Part shown: piece after piece, positions 25,301 through 36,569 of the stretch | Layout of the letters: every line of letters starts with the position of its first letter | Numbering within the stretch: position 1 is the first letter of the stretch | Assembly: GCA_023213395.1 (NCBI GenBank) | Contig: CM041465.1 | Coordinates: forward strand, 235,855,741 to 235,919,740 | Direction: 5' to 3' | Source of the DNA: Cycas panzhihuaensis | Taxonomy: Eukaryota > Cycadophyta | DNA: 64,000 nucleotides | Made by a program: the position numbers and the translations under genes | The notes under the pieces: generated by a model | Databases searched by the model: none | The model's input: only the letters and a program-made list of their open reading frames with translations | What the model was told of the DNA's origin: nothing

Positions 25301-26178
25301 AAAAATAAGTCTAAACTAAGTACATATATCTTATATAAAAAGAAAAATCACAAAAGTAGAAAATAGAAAGATATTTATACTTGTATCATTTTCTAGTTCT
25401 CCCCTAACTCTGACTCATTCTAATGGCCTCTAATTATAAATATGAGTAGTTTGCTTCTCTATTTAGTGTTATTTAATACTCAAGCAATTTCTCTTATTTT
25501 ACAATACGATATTAATATATTCAACAACCTATGGGTTTCCTTTTATCCTTTAAATATTCCAAAATGATCCCTAAATATTGAAGCAGTTGACATATCACTT
25601 ATGTAATCCATAAATTGTGTAATGGGAAAAAGACTTATTTATATATATGACTACTTAATCCACTTCTCTCATGATTTACTAGATACCTAATCCTAAGGCC
25701 AATTCTACTAATAATACCCCTCTTACTCCTTAATAATAAGTTGCTCAAGGCCAATCCCTCTCCCCTCAAAGACACTTTGATCAAACATCCTATATACATC
25801 CATAGTTCATCTCTCAAGGGTATGATCTTAATCTTATCCTTATGTATATTTCCTAAGAACCTAATCCCCTAAGATTTAGCTAATCATAACTATACTTTCC
25901 TAAGTTCTCAATCATATTTATCTAGTTGATCTCGATGAAAATCATGAGATAGTTGTAGGCAATTATTTCTTGATAGGCATAAAGTGGATGAAATGAGTTA
26001 CCCAAAAAGCAAGTTCAATGATGCCTAGTTTTCCATGACCCTCATCTAAACTATCATATGGAGTAACACCCTTCCTTTGTATTAAAAAGAAATAAATAAA
26101 GAAAGAAAGAAAAAAAAAAGGAAAAAAAAAAGAGAAAAGAATTATGTATATGATTGTATATATAGATTATTAACACCC
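25301..26178. other. Unassigned AT-rich DNA
   Basis: There is no supported gene. It contains an A-rich simple sequence at about 26090-26145 next to the left end of element E. Confidence 0.5.
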
Positions 26179-26415
26179 TGATGGCATATGGGGCAAGCCA
26201 CATGTAATGAGCCTAAATTAATAAATTAGATACATTGATGAAGGGTGGCATCTATTATTGACAAGCCACATTCCTTCATTCATACATATATAAATATGGA
26301 TCATGTTAAAACTTTCATCATCAATTCAATACTCAATTCAATAATATATCTTGAATATTCTCTTATTATCAATTTGCTTCATATTTTACAAGTGTGACTA
26401 GCTAGGGTCACCTCA
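26179..26415 (+). repeat. Probable 5' LTR of chromovirus-like element E
   Basis: It begins TGATGGCATATGGGGC and ends near GGTCACCTCA, with a TATATAAATA box at about 26285-26295 and a primer site two bases after its end. The short length (about 240 bp) and the absence of a second copy in the window make the left edge tentative. Confidence 0.55.
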
Positions 26416-26417
26416 AG

Positions 26418-26431
26418 TGGCATCAAAGCAC
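26418..26431 (+). other. Primer binding site of element E, initiator tRNA-Met type
   Basis: TGGCATCAAAGCAC differs from the standard TGGTATCAGAGCAC at two positions, both transitions. Confidence 0.75.
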
Positions 26432-27359
26432 ACAAGATCCCTACCTATAGAAGAAATCTATTTCAAATTATACAGAAAAAAAAAAAACACTAATATTTGA
26501 ACATATCAAGATTGACATATATTAATTCTATTATTGTATAATATAAAGTATATTAAATAGTCAACCATTATCATTGTTCATACATATTCAACTCTCACTA
26601 TCACAAGAGTTAACTATTTCAAATACACAACCATATGAATAAATCAATTAGTTATAGTCATAGTTGTAAATCCTATATACATAAGTCCTATATTCTAATC
26701 TACGCAGAATAATTCTAACCACATTAATACAAAATACTTTTGGATATTTCTAAATGTATTATACACATAATCAACCCGATGCATCAACAACCATGATTTA
26801 ATCAGGATACGTTAACATATTTATAATTGTATTAAAATAGCCTATATAGATCAACACATCTTTAAGAGTATTTCTAGTCATAATTAGTATACACAATCAA
26901 CTAATGCATTGCCTGCCAACATAATTAATATGGATTAACATGTGCTAGTATGTAATGTTTATATCAATAGTTATGTTAATACATTAATATATTAATACAA
27001 GTATGTATTAATATATGCACTAGGGAAATAAGCATAGACTCGAATAGTAACATCTACATACTATAAATAAAATGGTGATCATTAATTCAACATAAATTAA
27101 AAATTCTCAAAATTATCATTGGAAATATTATCACTGCATATTGTATACCAGTGTGAATTAAGGAAGGAGGCAAATTTAATATCCATACAAACAAAGGAAA
27201 CTCAAGGATCACTCTATCACAATCACTATCAACTTTAGAATAAACATAATTGTGATCTAATTATTTCAAGTAGGTGGATTAAACAACCCTAATAAATCTT
27301 ATATATCAATTATAGAAGGGAATCAATGAAATCTTGTATATACAATTATCAAAATAATG
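26432..27359 (+). other. Leader of element E
   Basis: Strongly AT-rich, no coding frame supported; it lies between the primer site and gag. Confidence 0.5.
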
Positions 27360-28540
27360 GATGTAGAAAAGTTTTAAAGAGAAGTAATAGAAATAAAAAG
27401 GAAAATATCATGAATTGAATGTGGATTAGAAAAATTAAGAGCAACATTAAGAGAAATTGCTAATAAAAACAAAAATTATACAAATAATAAGAAAGGAAGA
27501 AAGTCATTCTTTTTATTAAGTATAGATTCAAAAAACATTGATAATGAAGAAGTAATTACTAAATACAATAAGGAATGGAATCATTTGCCCCCATAATTGA
27601 AAAAATATTGGACAAAAGTTAATTATATTATGTCACAACTTCAAAAATATAGTAATCTTATCAAATGAATAGGAGATAGGAAAATTGACATATCTCAATT
27701 TGATGATTCAAAAGACACTATTCATGAATGGCTGTAAAAGTTAGAAATATACTTCCTTCCTATTACATTTTATTGAAGATGATAAGGAAATAATTCTATA
27801 TATTGTTATGTATATGTTAGTCAAAGCATATGATTAGTGGCTGATATGGGTATAAGAATAAGAAGAAAATGGAAATGAAGCATCTTGGAAATAATTTTCT
27901 ATAATAATTGAAGACCATTTTAAAGATACATGGGATAGTGATCATTTTGCCCAACTATGTAAACTACAACAAAAGAATTTAGTAGATGAGTATTGCCAAA
28001 AATTTACCAAGTTAGTTTATAAGGTGATTGACTTATCTTTATTACAGAAGATTGAACTATTTATATCAAGCCTACAAAATAATATTAAGGTTGATGTTAA
28101 GACACACAAACCTTAGGATTTTAGTGAGGTTATTTATTTATCCAAGGCTTTTGAATCAAAATAAAAATCTTATTATCATCTACCAATGTTAAGAAATAAT
28201 GGATATTTTCAACCTAACATGATAATGACCACAAGAGTAATAAATGAAAATAATTCATCTTACGAAAAGGGGAATAATTCACAAAACAACTAGTAAAGAT
28301 GTTGTCAACTAATAAAAAAAGAAATAGAAGAACACAAACAAAAAGGCCCCTATTATTGGTGTAATGAAAAATAGGAAAGAGGATACAATTGTTAATAACA
28401 AAGATTATACCCATTAGTTATCACTAGCAAAGAATTAATAGAAGAAACATTTAAATTATTAGATGAGAAGGATTACATAAATAATGATGAGCATATTGAG
28501 GAAGCACCTTTAATGTCTTTATTAACCATGTCAAGAATAA
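27360..28540 (+). pseudogene. Chromovirus-like gag, element E
   Basis: Visible pieces are IDISQFDDSKDTIHEWL, LVDEYCQKFTKLVYKV, LFISSLQNNIKVDVKTHKP and EVIYLSKAFESK, the usual gag core of plant chromoviruses. The zinc knuckle follows as YYWCNEK...GYNC, with one position lost to a stop. Stops are frequent, so this is an old copy. Confidence 0.78.
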
Positions 28541-28861
28541 CAAAACTTGAAACCTAAAAAATTAAAGGATTTATAAAAAGGAGAGGGTTAATCACTCTAA
28601 TTGATTCAAGAAGTACCTATAATTTTATTGATCATTATATTACCCATAATTTAGGGTTACAAATTACAAGAATACCCACATTCCAAGTTCAAGTTAATGG
28701 CCACAAATAAATATGTAGAGAAGGTATCTTAAAGAATCTTAAAATCTCCTTTGGCAATTATATTTTGAAAGCTATTTTTTTTAATTAAAATTAGAGGAGT
28801 CAATGCAATATTGGGAAGCTAATTGTTAAGAATGTTATACACTTATGAAATAAACTTATAG
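28541..28861 (+). pseudogene. Aspartic protease, element E (5' side of LTR insertion)
   Basis: LITLIDSRSTYNFIDHYI holds the catalytic Asp, with Gly of D-S-G changed to Arg. QVQVNGHK and RGVNAILGS follow. The frame is then broken by the LTR at 28862. Confidence 0.8.
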
Positions 28862-31769
28862 TGTTTCTCGCCTCTTGAGAATGGATCAGGGGATCACGAT
28901 GCAGATAAGTGTAGGTACATCTCTTCATCTTGCATCCCATCATATTTCCTCATGTTTGCTACTTGTTATGATGATTGTATGACTGTTAGATGTATGAACG
29001 TTTGAGCTATCTAGCTTGTTTGTGTCTATCCTCATGCCTATGATGACTAGGACTCCGATCCAATGGTATTTAGAGCCCTCGATGTACTCTCCTAATTGAC
29101 GAGGTGACTTCTTAGTATTACTATAACTCTATTTTTATCTACTTTTGACTTATTATTACTTGTAAACTTTATTTTCACATATTTTTATATGTGAGCAGCC
29201 ACTTTAAAACCTTTGGTTTAGCTTATAGAAGTCAGAGATAGGATTTGATACTCATTTAATCAACCTTTTATCAATTATCAATTGATTTTTACACCTTGTT
29301 TGTACATTGTAGAGTTTGTTGTTTATAGTATGATGATTGTTGTCTACACTACTTTGATTGTTGCACCCCATGGGGATCTTTATGGTACCATGAATGACTT
29401 TATGGTATGACTGTTACCTTCCTAGTTATGACTAGCAACATTCAAATTAGCTTATTAATTACACCCCTAACACATCTGACACCTCAGGGAAAGCCCAGAT
29501 TAAGGCATAATAGTCAAGGGCACCCTCTCAAATAATAAAACTCCATTTTCATTTTGAATGGGCATCATTCTCATGATCATTCAAGCTTATTTTCTTGACA
29601 AAATAAAGAACAACACAATTTTGAGAAAAAAACATAGTAGGAGCTTGATTCTAGCACTAAGGCATTCAAAATCACCTTCTACAAGGACCAAGCACTTTTT
29701 CTTCCTTCTTAGGTCTTAAAGATCTTCTCAATAGTCATTCTCTCAATAGTTGTAAGGGATTCTTCCTTATTAATTTCAACCATAAGCAACAAGTTTCTCT
29801 TACATGAAATGGGTAACATGGATACCTTTGCTTCTCCATAGGAATTTTTGGTATTTAGTTCTAATTTTAGTTGTTTTCACTTTATTTTGTTTGATTCTTA
29901 ACTAGAATATTAGATTTTACAACTTTCCTACCATAAACTCTTCAGAACATTGATAAAACAACTTTGTATGAGTTACAAATCTTTCACAACCATACTCAAA
30001 GCATTGAGGGAGGAGATAAGACTTACACCTCTTGCTTTTGGGAGTTTGGAGAAGGGAAAAAAGTGTAAGTGCCAACTTTTACACCTCTTACTCACTGGGT
30101 AATCCCCTCCTAAAAGGTATAGTGCCAAGTCTCGTTGTACATGCACCTTGCACCTTAATATTAGGCCATGTAGCCATATTATTTTGAAAGCACCCATTGC
30201 TAATTTCTCTTGGAGATGTACCTTATATTCACATCATACTTTCTTCCAAAATTTGTCCTTTAAGTTGTAACATTGAGAAGACTCTCCTTACTCATATTAG
30301 GGATACTACTCTATTAGGGAGGCCATGCCATATCGAGGATCCCCCTTCACTCCCTTCTCCTCACCTCTCACATCTTTTACATGCTTAAATTTCTTTGGAA
30401 ATGGAGTATTGACATTTGGTTATTTCCTTTGATTGATTGTTGTGAAACATACACATATATATGCATGTTGTAACATTTCCTTTGGGAAGTGCTTTGTCTT
30501 ATGTATGTAGGTAGAGAACATATCTCTCCATAGCTGGTAAGAGAACATGAATCCTCATCCTAAGGTAAGTGCCAACCTGAGGTTTAGAATTATGATTCTT
30601 TGTATGCATTTTGTTCCTTTCTTATATTACACTCTTCGTTTACATAACATTTTAGTTAGATATGGGGAATGTAAGTAAGCCCCATTACCTCTTACAACTC
30701 CTGTGATAAAAGAGCTTGTAACACTAGTGAAAGAGGATCAAGGAAGAGCAAGGTTAAGGTCATCTTCAAACATCACAAACCGAGTACATTCTCTCTAAGC
30801 CCTCTCTTCCTTATAGTCTTTCCTTTTGTTGATACTACTTGCTCCCCAAATTCCCTATCAAAGTAAACTCGCTACTACCTTCTTTCAAGTTTGTTCTCTT
30901 GATTATTTGCACTTGCATATGCATACAAGATAAAAGTTAAGGATTCACCTCTAGGAAGCATATTTCCTTTGCACTTGTAGGAAAGAGAAACATCCTAAAG
31001 AAAAGGAATAGATCCCTTTCTTATCATTCTTTCCCCCTTCATAAAGAAAAAGGCTTATGAGGAAAGAGTCGCTTTATCATTTGCATGCACATATGCATAT
31101 AAAACAAAGTTAAAAATCTAGTATAGAGAGTGCATTTCTTCTTGCATGAATAAAGAAAAGTATATCAAAGAAAAGGAACATTACATGAGCATAAGAATGT
31201 TCATCTTTCTCCCTCCTTTACACCTCTCAAATGCATGGTTGACTCTTTTATTTTAGGCATATAACTTTAAGGTTTTCTTTTGCCAAAAGTTCAAGAGAGT
31301 AAATTGAGAGTGAGGATTTATATTTATCACGCATTATTAGTTATATTTATTAATTACTTTATTTTGCAACAACCTAACTACAACCTATGACATACCAAAT
31401 ATTGCATTTAAAATAAAGCACAAAACCCTAATAAGGAAACACACTAAACCCCTCCTTTCTACCATTGCTCCCTTTTTTTTGAAAGGGAATCCTATTCCCT
31501 CCTTCAAAGTGAGGATAAGAGAAACCTCCCTAGGTCAGTTAGTACTCCAAGAAGGTCTGTCCTTTCTCAATCTTAACATACCACCTATTAAACCCTAGAA
31601 CAAAGGCCCTATAGGGGTAGAAAGGGAACACACATCCCGTGGGTCCTTAAACCTATGCCTATGAGTCACACAGATGCCCTTTGAGGGAAAACTAAAGCTT
31701 TACCACATCTCTTAGATTCCCATCTCCTAAGCTTATCATTAGTTGGTGCACAATAGTTATAATAGACCA
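28862..31769 (+). mobile_element. Tat-family LTR nested in element E
   Basis: It begins TGTTTCTCGCCTCTTGAGAA with the same short inverted repeat as the other family LTRs. It then carries a GATAAGTGTAGGTAC block and the GGGGAATGTAAGTAAGCC box at 30663. The right end (about 31769, ...AGACCA) is inferred by alignment. No clean target duplication is seen at the inferred ends. It separates the protease and RT of E. Short open frames in it have no recognisable product. Confidence 0.68.
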
Positions 31770-31925
31770 ACACCTCCCCAAAAGGCATGCTTCCAATAAG
31801 AAATATTTATAAGATTTTAAAAAGGTGATAAAACCATTATATTACAAGGAATGTTAACTCCTTAACCTCAACAAGTGACTTCATATTAGATGAATAAAAT
31901 ATTTTACAAGAGATATCTAGTTTGT

Positions 31926-32112
31926 GGTGATAACATGGTTTGATTATTATAGGGGTTGCATTTTTCTCCAATTCAACTATATGTTTCATACCTTAATTAA
32001 TGGTAAGGTGGCTAGAAGTTCTTGTAATATGGTGTTGTGTTTATTGATTAGTTTTTTTAATTTGTTTATGCATTTTTTCCTATTTAGTATTTTTCATCTT
32101 AATTAAGAAAGA
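31926..32112 (-). repeat. Left arm of a 187-bp inverted repeat (inverted pol fragment)
   Basis: The reverse complement of this stretch aligns along its whole length with 32146-32332. Examples are GTTATCACC against ATTATCACC at the outer ends and CTTTCTTAATTAA at the inner ends. It is an inverted copy of the protease-RT linker of element E. Confidence 0.9.
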
Positions 32113-32145
32113 GACATGTAGGTTGTGTAATTTAACCTAGATATC

Positions 32146-32332
32146 CCTTTCTTAATTAATATGGAAAATAAAAAATAAGAACAAATGGATAAACAAATGT
32201 AAAAGCTAATTGATAAACATGTTACCGTATTCCAAGAATTTCTAGCCACCTTACCCCTTGATCGTGGTATGGAACATATAATTGAATTGTAGAAAAATGC
32301 AACCTCTACCATAATTGAACCATATTATCACC
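32146..32332 (+). repeat. Right arm of the inverted repeat (original pol orientation)
   Basis: This arm is in frame with the pol of E (LATLPLDRGMEHIIEL runs into the RT start). It is separated from the left arm by about 33 bp, so a transcript would fold into a long hairpin. Confidence 0.9.
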
Positions 32333-33170
32333 CTTATAAATATAAGAATGAAATTGAATGTATAATTCATGAGTTATTGGAATTAGAAGCAATTACATCG
32401 TGTAAAAGCCCCTTTGCCACTTATATAGTACTAGTAAGAAAAATAATGGTTACTTTTAAATGTACATCGGTTACCATGCTCTTAATAAAATTACTATTAA
32501 AAATAGATTCCCCATACCAAAGATTGATGAGCTACTTGATGAACTACATAGTGCTCAATATTTCACAAAATTAAATCTTAGATCTAGTTATTATTAGACT
32601 AAGACAATAGAAGAAGATACACACAAATGACATTCTATACACATAAAGGGTATTATGAATTTAAAGTAATTTCATTCAGATTATGTAATTTACTAGCTAC
32701 CTTCTAAGCATTGATGAATAAGATATTTTTACCCTTCCTAAGGAAATTTGTATTGGTATTATTTGATGACATACTTATTCAATAAGAACTGGGAAGATCA
32801 CCTCTACCACATAGATAAAATTATTAATACATTGCAAGAACAATATTTTTTTACAAAAATTCTAAATATAATTTTGGCAAATAACAAATAGGTTATTTGG
32901 GGCATATTATCTCTAAAGATGAAGTCAGTGTCAACCTAAATAAAATTAAAACCATAATATAATGGCCTATTCCATATACAATCAAAATGTTGAGGGGATT
33001 CTTGGGACTTACTAGATATTATCATCAATTTATTAAGAGCTACATGCATATTACTAATAGCTTTACTAATCTACTCAAAAAAGAATCTTTTGTATGTGAT
33101 GACTCAACACAATCATGTTTCAAAAATCTCAAGGTAATTACGACAACTTTACTTTTGTTAGTGATTCTAG
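32333..33170 (+). pseudogene. Chromovirus-like reverse transcriptase, element E
   Basis: ELEAITSCKSPFATYIVLVRK opens the domain. [13 protein letters not shown] and [13 protein letters not shown] segments follow in shifting frames, then THKGYYEFKVIS and the catalytic FDDIL around 32765. LRGFLGLTRYYHQFIKSY and TNLLKKESF mark the RT-RNase H connection. The retention of F-D-D and the GHIIS segment fit chromoviruses, not the Tat family of A to D. Confidence 0.82.
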
Positions 33171-33716
33171 ACTTCTAAAAAAATTTCACCATAAAATACG
33201 ACATGTCAAGAATAGGCATTGGAACTATCTTCATGCAAGAAGGAAGGCCTATCACCTATGGAAGCTAACAATTAAATGAATGAGAAAAGCTTAACATTAC
33301 TTACAATAAGGAAATGTTAGCTATTATATATGCTCTACATAAATGGTGGAAATATTTACTAGGGAGTAAAGTCTTAGTAAAAATAGACCATAATAGCTTA
33401 CAATATTTTTTAAAACAACAAGAATTATCACCTAAATAATAGAAATGGGTTGCTAAATTATAAACCTATGATTTTAAAATATGGTATGAAAAGGTAAAAT
33501 AAATGTGGTAGCTAATGTTTTATCATATTGAGATAAAGGAATCTAACTTCAAGCTATTACTATGATCAATCCTATATGGTTAAATGATATAAGAGTAGAA
33601 TATGCTAAATATATTGATATAAGCTAATTAATTAATAAAATCCAAAGAGAACCTCAAGGGAAATTTGAATGGAAAAATGATATTTTATGGTATAAAAGTT
33701 GAATCTATCTTGGGGG
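33171..33716 (+). pseudogene. RNase H and integrase start, element E (truncated)
   Basis: FTIKYDMSRIGIGTIFMQEGRPITY keeps the first catalytic Asp, in contrast to the Tat-like copies. ITYNKEMLAIIYALHKWWKYL holds the Glu and KIDHNSLQYFLKQQ the next Asp. The frame continues into GKFEWKNDILWYKS, the first residues of integrase, and similarity stops at about 33716. The integrase and 3' LTR of E are missing. Confidence 0.82.
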
Positions 33717-36569
33717 ATGTTTCACCAAATCCTAGCCTCTTAGTTTACACTTGATTTTTATTGGTAAGTTGGTACATATATATATGATTCCATAGAAGAT
33801 GATTGATGGATATTGTTTGTATTTGATAGATTAGACTATGTTTTGTTAAACTGATAGATGAATTTTGATTGATGAAGTGTGGTGAATGTTAAAATAACTT
33901 GTACTTTTTCTATTATCCACCGATGACATAAACTATGCCATCAAAAATTTTCTTTCATAATTAACTTAACCCCATTTTTCCTTCAAAACTTGTTATTTTC
34001 ACCTTATTTTAAAGATTTCACCCAAATTTTGATGTTGATTAACTTTTTGGGCTTGTATTTAATGTGTTTCATCTAATTCTAGGTTCATATACTTATTAAT
34101 GAAGTTTTTTCATGATTAGTTCTTCATTAAATATTAATTTTTATCATTTTTTGATTAATTTTTTACTCCACTATTATTACATTTTTGGCACTACCAAAAA
34201 CATGAATGGTCACATTTTTAGAACAAAGGCACATTTTTGGTAGGTGAAAAATATGACTGGTAATATTTTTTATTGTCATACAATAAACACTCAGGTAGTG
34301 TGCTAAAATTTTATATGCTGCCACCCAGATTTGGTGGAATTTAATTCTTTCGATGCGCATAAGTGCTCTTGAGTCTTTGTGGATTGTAGATTAATGAGTT
34401 AGAGGTGATTTGACTTTGGTTTTGTGACATTTTTTAAAGTTTTTTACTATAAGTTTAAAGACTTAATTTTTTGAAGACTACTAGGTGAAATCTTGAAGGA
34501 GCTCTATTGCTATTTCACTGTTATTCGATTGTTGATGGTCTAAGCTTCTATTTTCTTGGATCTTTATCATGTTTTTTGCTTCATACTTCTTTTGATTTGG
34601 TAAGATCTTTCCTAATGTATTTTTAACTTGTTTCATAATCTTTTATGGGTGATTTTAGCTCAAAAACTTTTCTTTTCTTTGGTTGATTGCTGTTGTGATC
34701 TTGTTTTAGTTTTAGACATTAAAATATATACTAAAAGGTCAACCCTTTATGGGGTTCCTTAATGGTAGACTAGGGTGGAGAATGGTTATCTCTCCACCAT
34801 ACATCTAGCTATTCTTTCCTACTCTGTTACAATAATTTATATTTCATTTGGTTTGCCACTCTCTTTTAGCATTATTGGGCTCTAGTTTGGCCTCTCTTGA
34901 TTGTTGTTTTTCCTTGTTTGATTAGCTCTAAAGAAAAATTTATGGAAGAGTTGGTCAATTAAAAAGAAAACTTTCATTATTAAGCATTCCTTATAATAGG
35001 AAAGAAATTCTTACATATCCTTATGATTACATACACTTTTATTTTCAAGTTAGCTTCTTCACCTTGAGAATGTTGTATGGTTAAAATATTTCTAATTTTT
35101 AGTTTTGCATAGGGTTCAAGGATCCTTTTGGATCTCTTACTACTCCAATTATGATAAAACCTTTGGGGACTTATTTTGTGTGAATGATTATTATTGATTT
35201 TTGGTTCGTTCATCATCTCATAGGTCTAAAAATTATCAGAAAATAATAGTAGCTTCTTTTAAGAATCTCTTTTCTTTGTGCATTACTCATCACTTTGTTT
35301 AAGAGAATTAGTTGCATGCACTAAGGTTGAAGCATATTAGAGAGGTTTTCATGTTGATTGGTCTCTTTTAAAAGAAATTTGTAAAAAAATCATATAATAA
35401 ATTTTAGATTTTGAATAACATCATTTCTTTCAAAGTGAAGCATGCATATTGCATATAAGAAAATTACCTCATAGTTGCATGTGCATCTTTCATTTTGAAA
35501 ACAGAAAAAAAAAGGAGAACTTGTATGTATTATTTCTAGTTTTCTTGCTTTTGATTTAATAACAAAAAAATAACATTAAAAAAAAAAAAATGGTTTATGT
35601 GAGTTTAATATTGTAGTTTCTTTGGTTGCATAAATTCACCTTGCTCTCTTGGTTTTGTCTCTTTGAAATCATATCACAATCTAAAAAGAAGAATAAAAAT
35701 CAAAGGAATAAATAAACAAAGTGAACACAAACCAAGGCAAGAAGCCAAAACAAGACAAACCACCTTCCCATTAGCTTACCCTCTCTCACATCTTAGTAAA
35801 ACTCAAAAGGTTAAAAGGATCGCATGAGAGGAGTCCTTAGGAAGGGTATTGAGGATATTGTTAGTGCAGTTCTAAACTTAGAACTCTTTCATCGAGTCAT
35901 GTAGGTTAGTGGATTCCATCACACCATTTCATATCCATACCTTTCATCGTATCCACTCACACTTAGGTAGGCAGCACTACTAGGTGAAGACTTCTCCTTA
36001 TGAGTTAGGCAAAGATGGTCCCTTTGGGATTCTTGACCTTTTTGTCTCCCAATTTTAATTACAAAAAGGAATCGAGAGATATTAAGTTTAGGTCCCCCCT
36101 ATGCAGCCAACCATATTTTTGGTGACCTTACTAGGAATTGAACCCAAGAACCCCCTAAAACCCAACCATCTTTCTGGAGACCATGTTAGGGGAGCCACCA
36201 TTTCTCCTCAAGTAAAGCTATAGAAAGAACAACACTTACTCCTAGGTACTCATTGAGACTTCAAGGCCTTCTACCTGATTCTCAAGTACACCCATCACAC
36301 TTTGGTCAGGAGGTTTTATCATCTTACACTAAATCTTTAGAAGTTCAAGCACATGATACATACATTTATCCTCCCAAGGTTCAACCTAATTGTACAACCT
36401 ATTGGTGGAGCAGGGATATCTAGAACCTTCTTAGTATCCCAATGATTCTTCTTTTGTGGATCCTTCATTTGCATAAGAAGAATCACCTTTAGGTCAGTTA
36501 CATCTATCTTTTCTTGAGCTAGTCCTTACTAGGACCCCTACCTCACTATACATGCTTAGTTGTCATGAT
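33717..36569. other. AT-rich unassigned region, likely old LTR/leader of element C
   Basis: No coding frame is supported. The part after about 35850 is richer in C and may be the LTR end and leader of C, but I cannot identify a primer site. Poly-A runs lie near 35575. Confidence 0.4.
34189..34300. mobile_element. Possible 112-bp CACTA-type MITE
   Basis: The stretch starts CACTACCAAAAA and ends CAGGTAGTG, so the outer six bases are inverted repeats of the CACTA type. Flanking trinucleotides (TGG and TGC) are not a perfect target duplication. It could be chance in AT-rich DNA. Confidence 0.3.

Noticed and set aside
28862-31769. A clean target duplication for the LTR nested in E
   Set aside because: Flanks TTATAG and ACACC do not match; the right edge is uncertain, so no duplication is claimed.
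31924-32312. Two Phe-rich frames on opposite strands resembling membrane proteins
   Set aside because: They are the complementary strands of the two arms of the inverted pol fragment; the hydrophobic look is an AT-rich antisense artefact.
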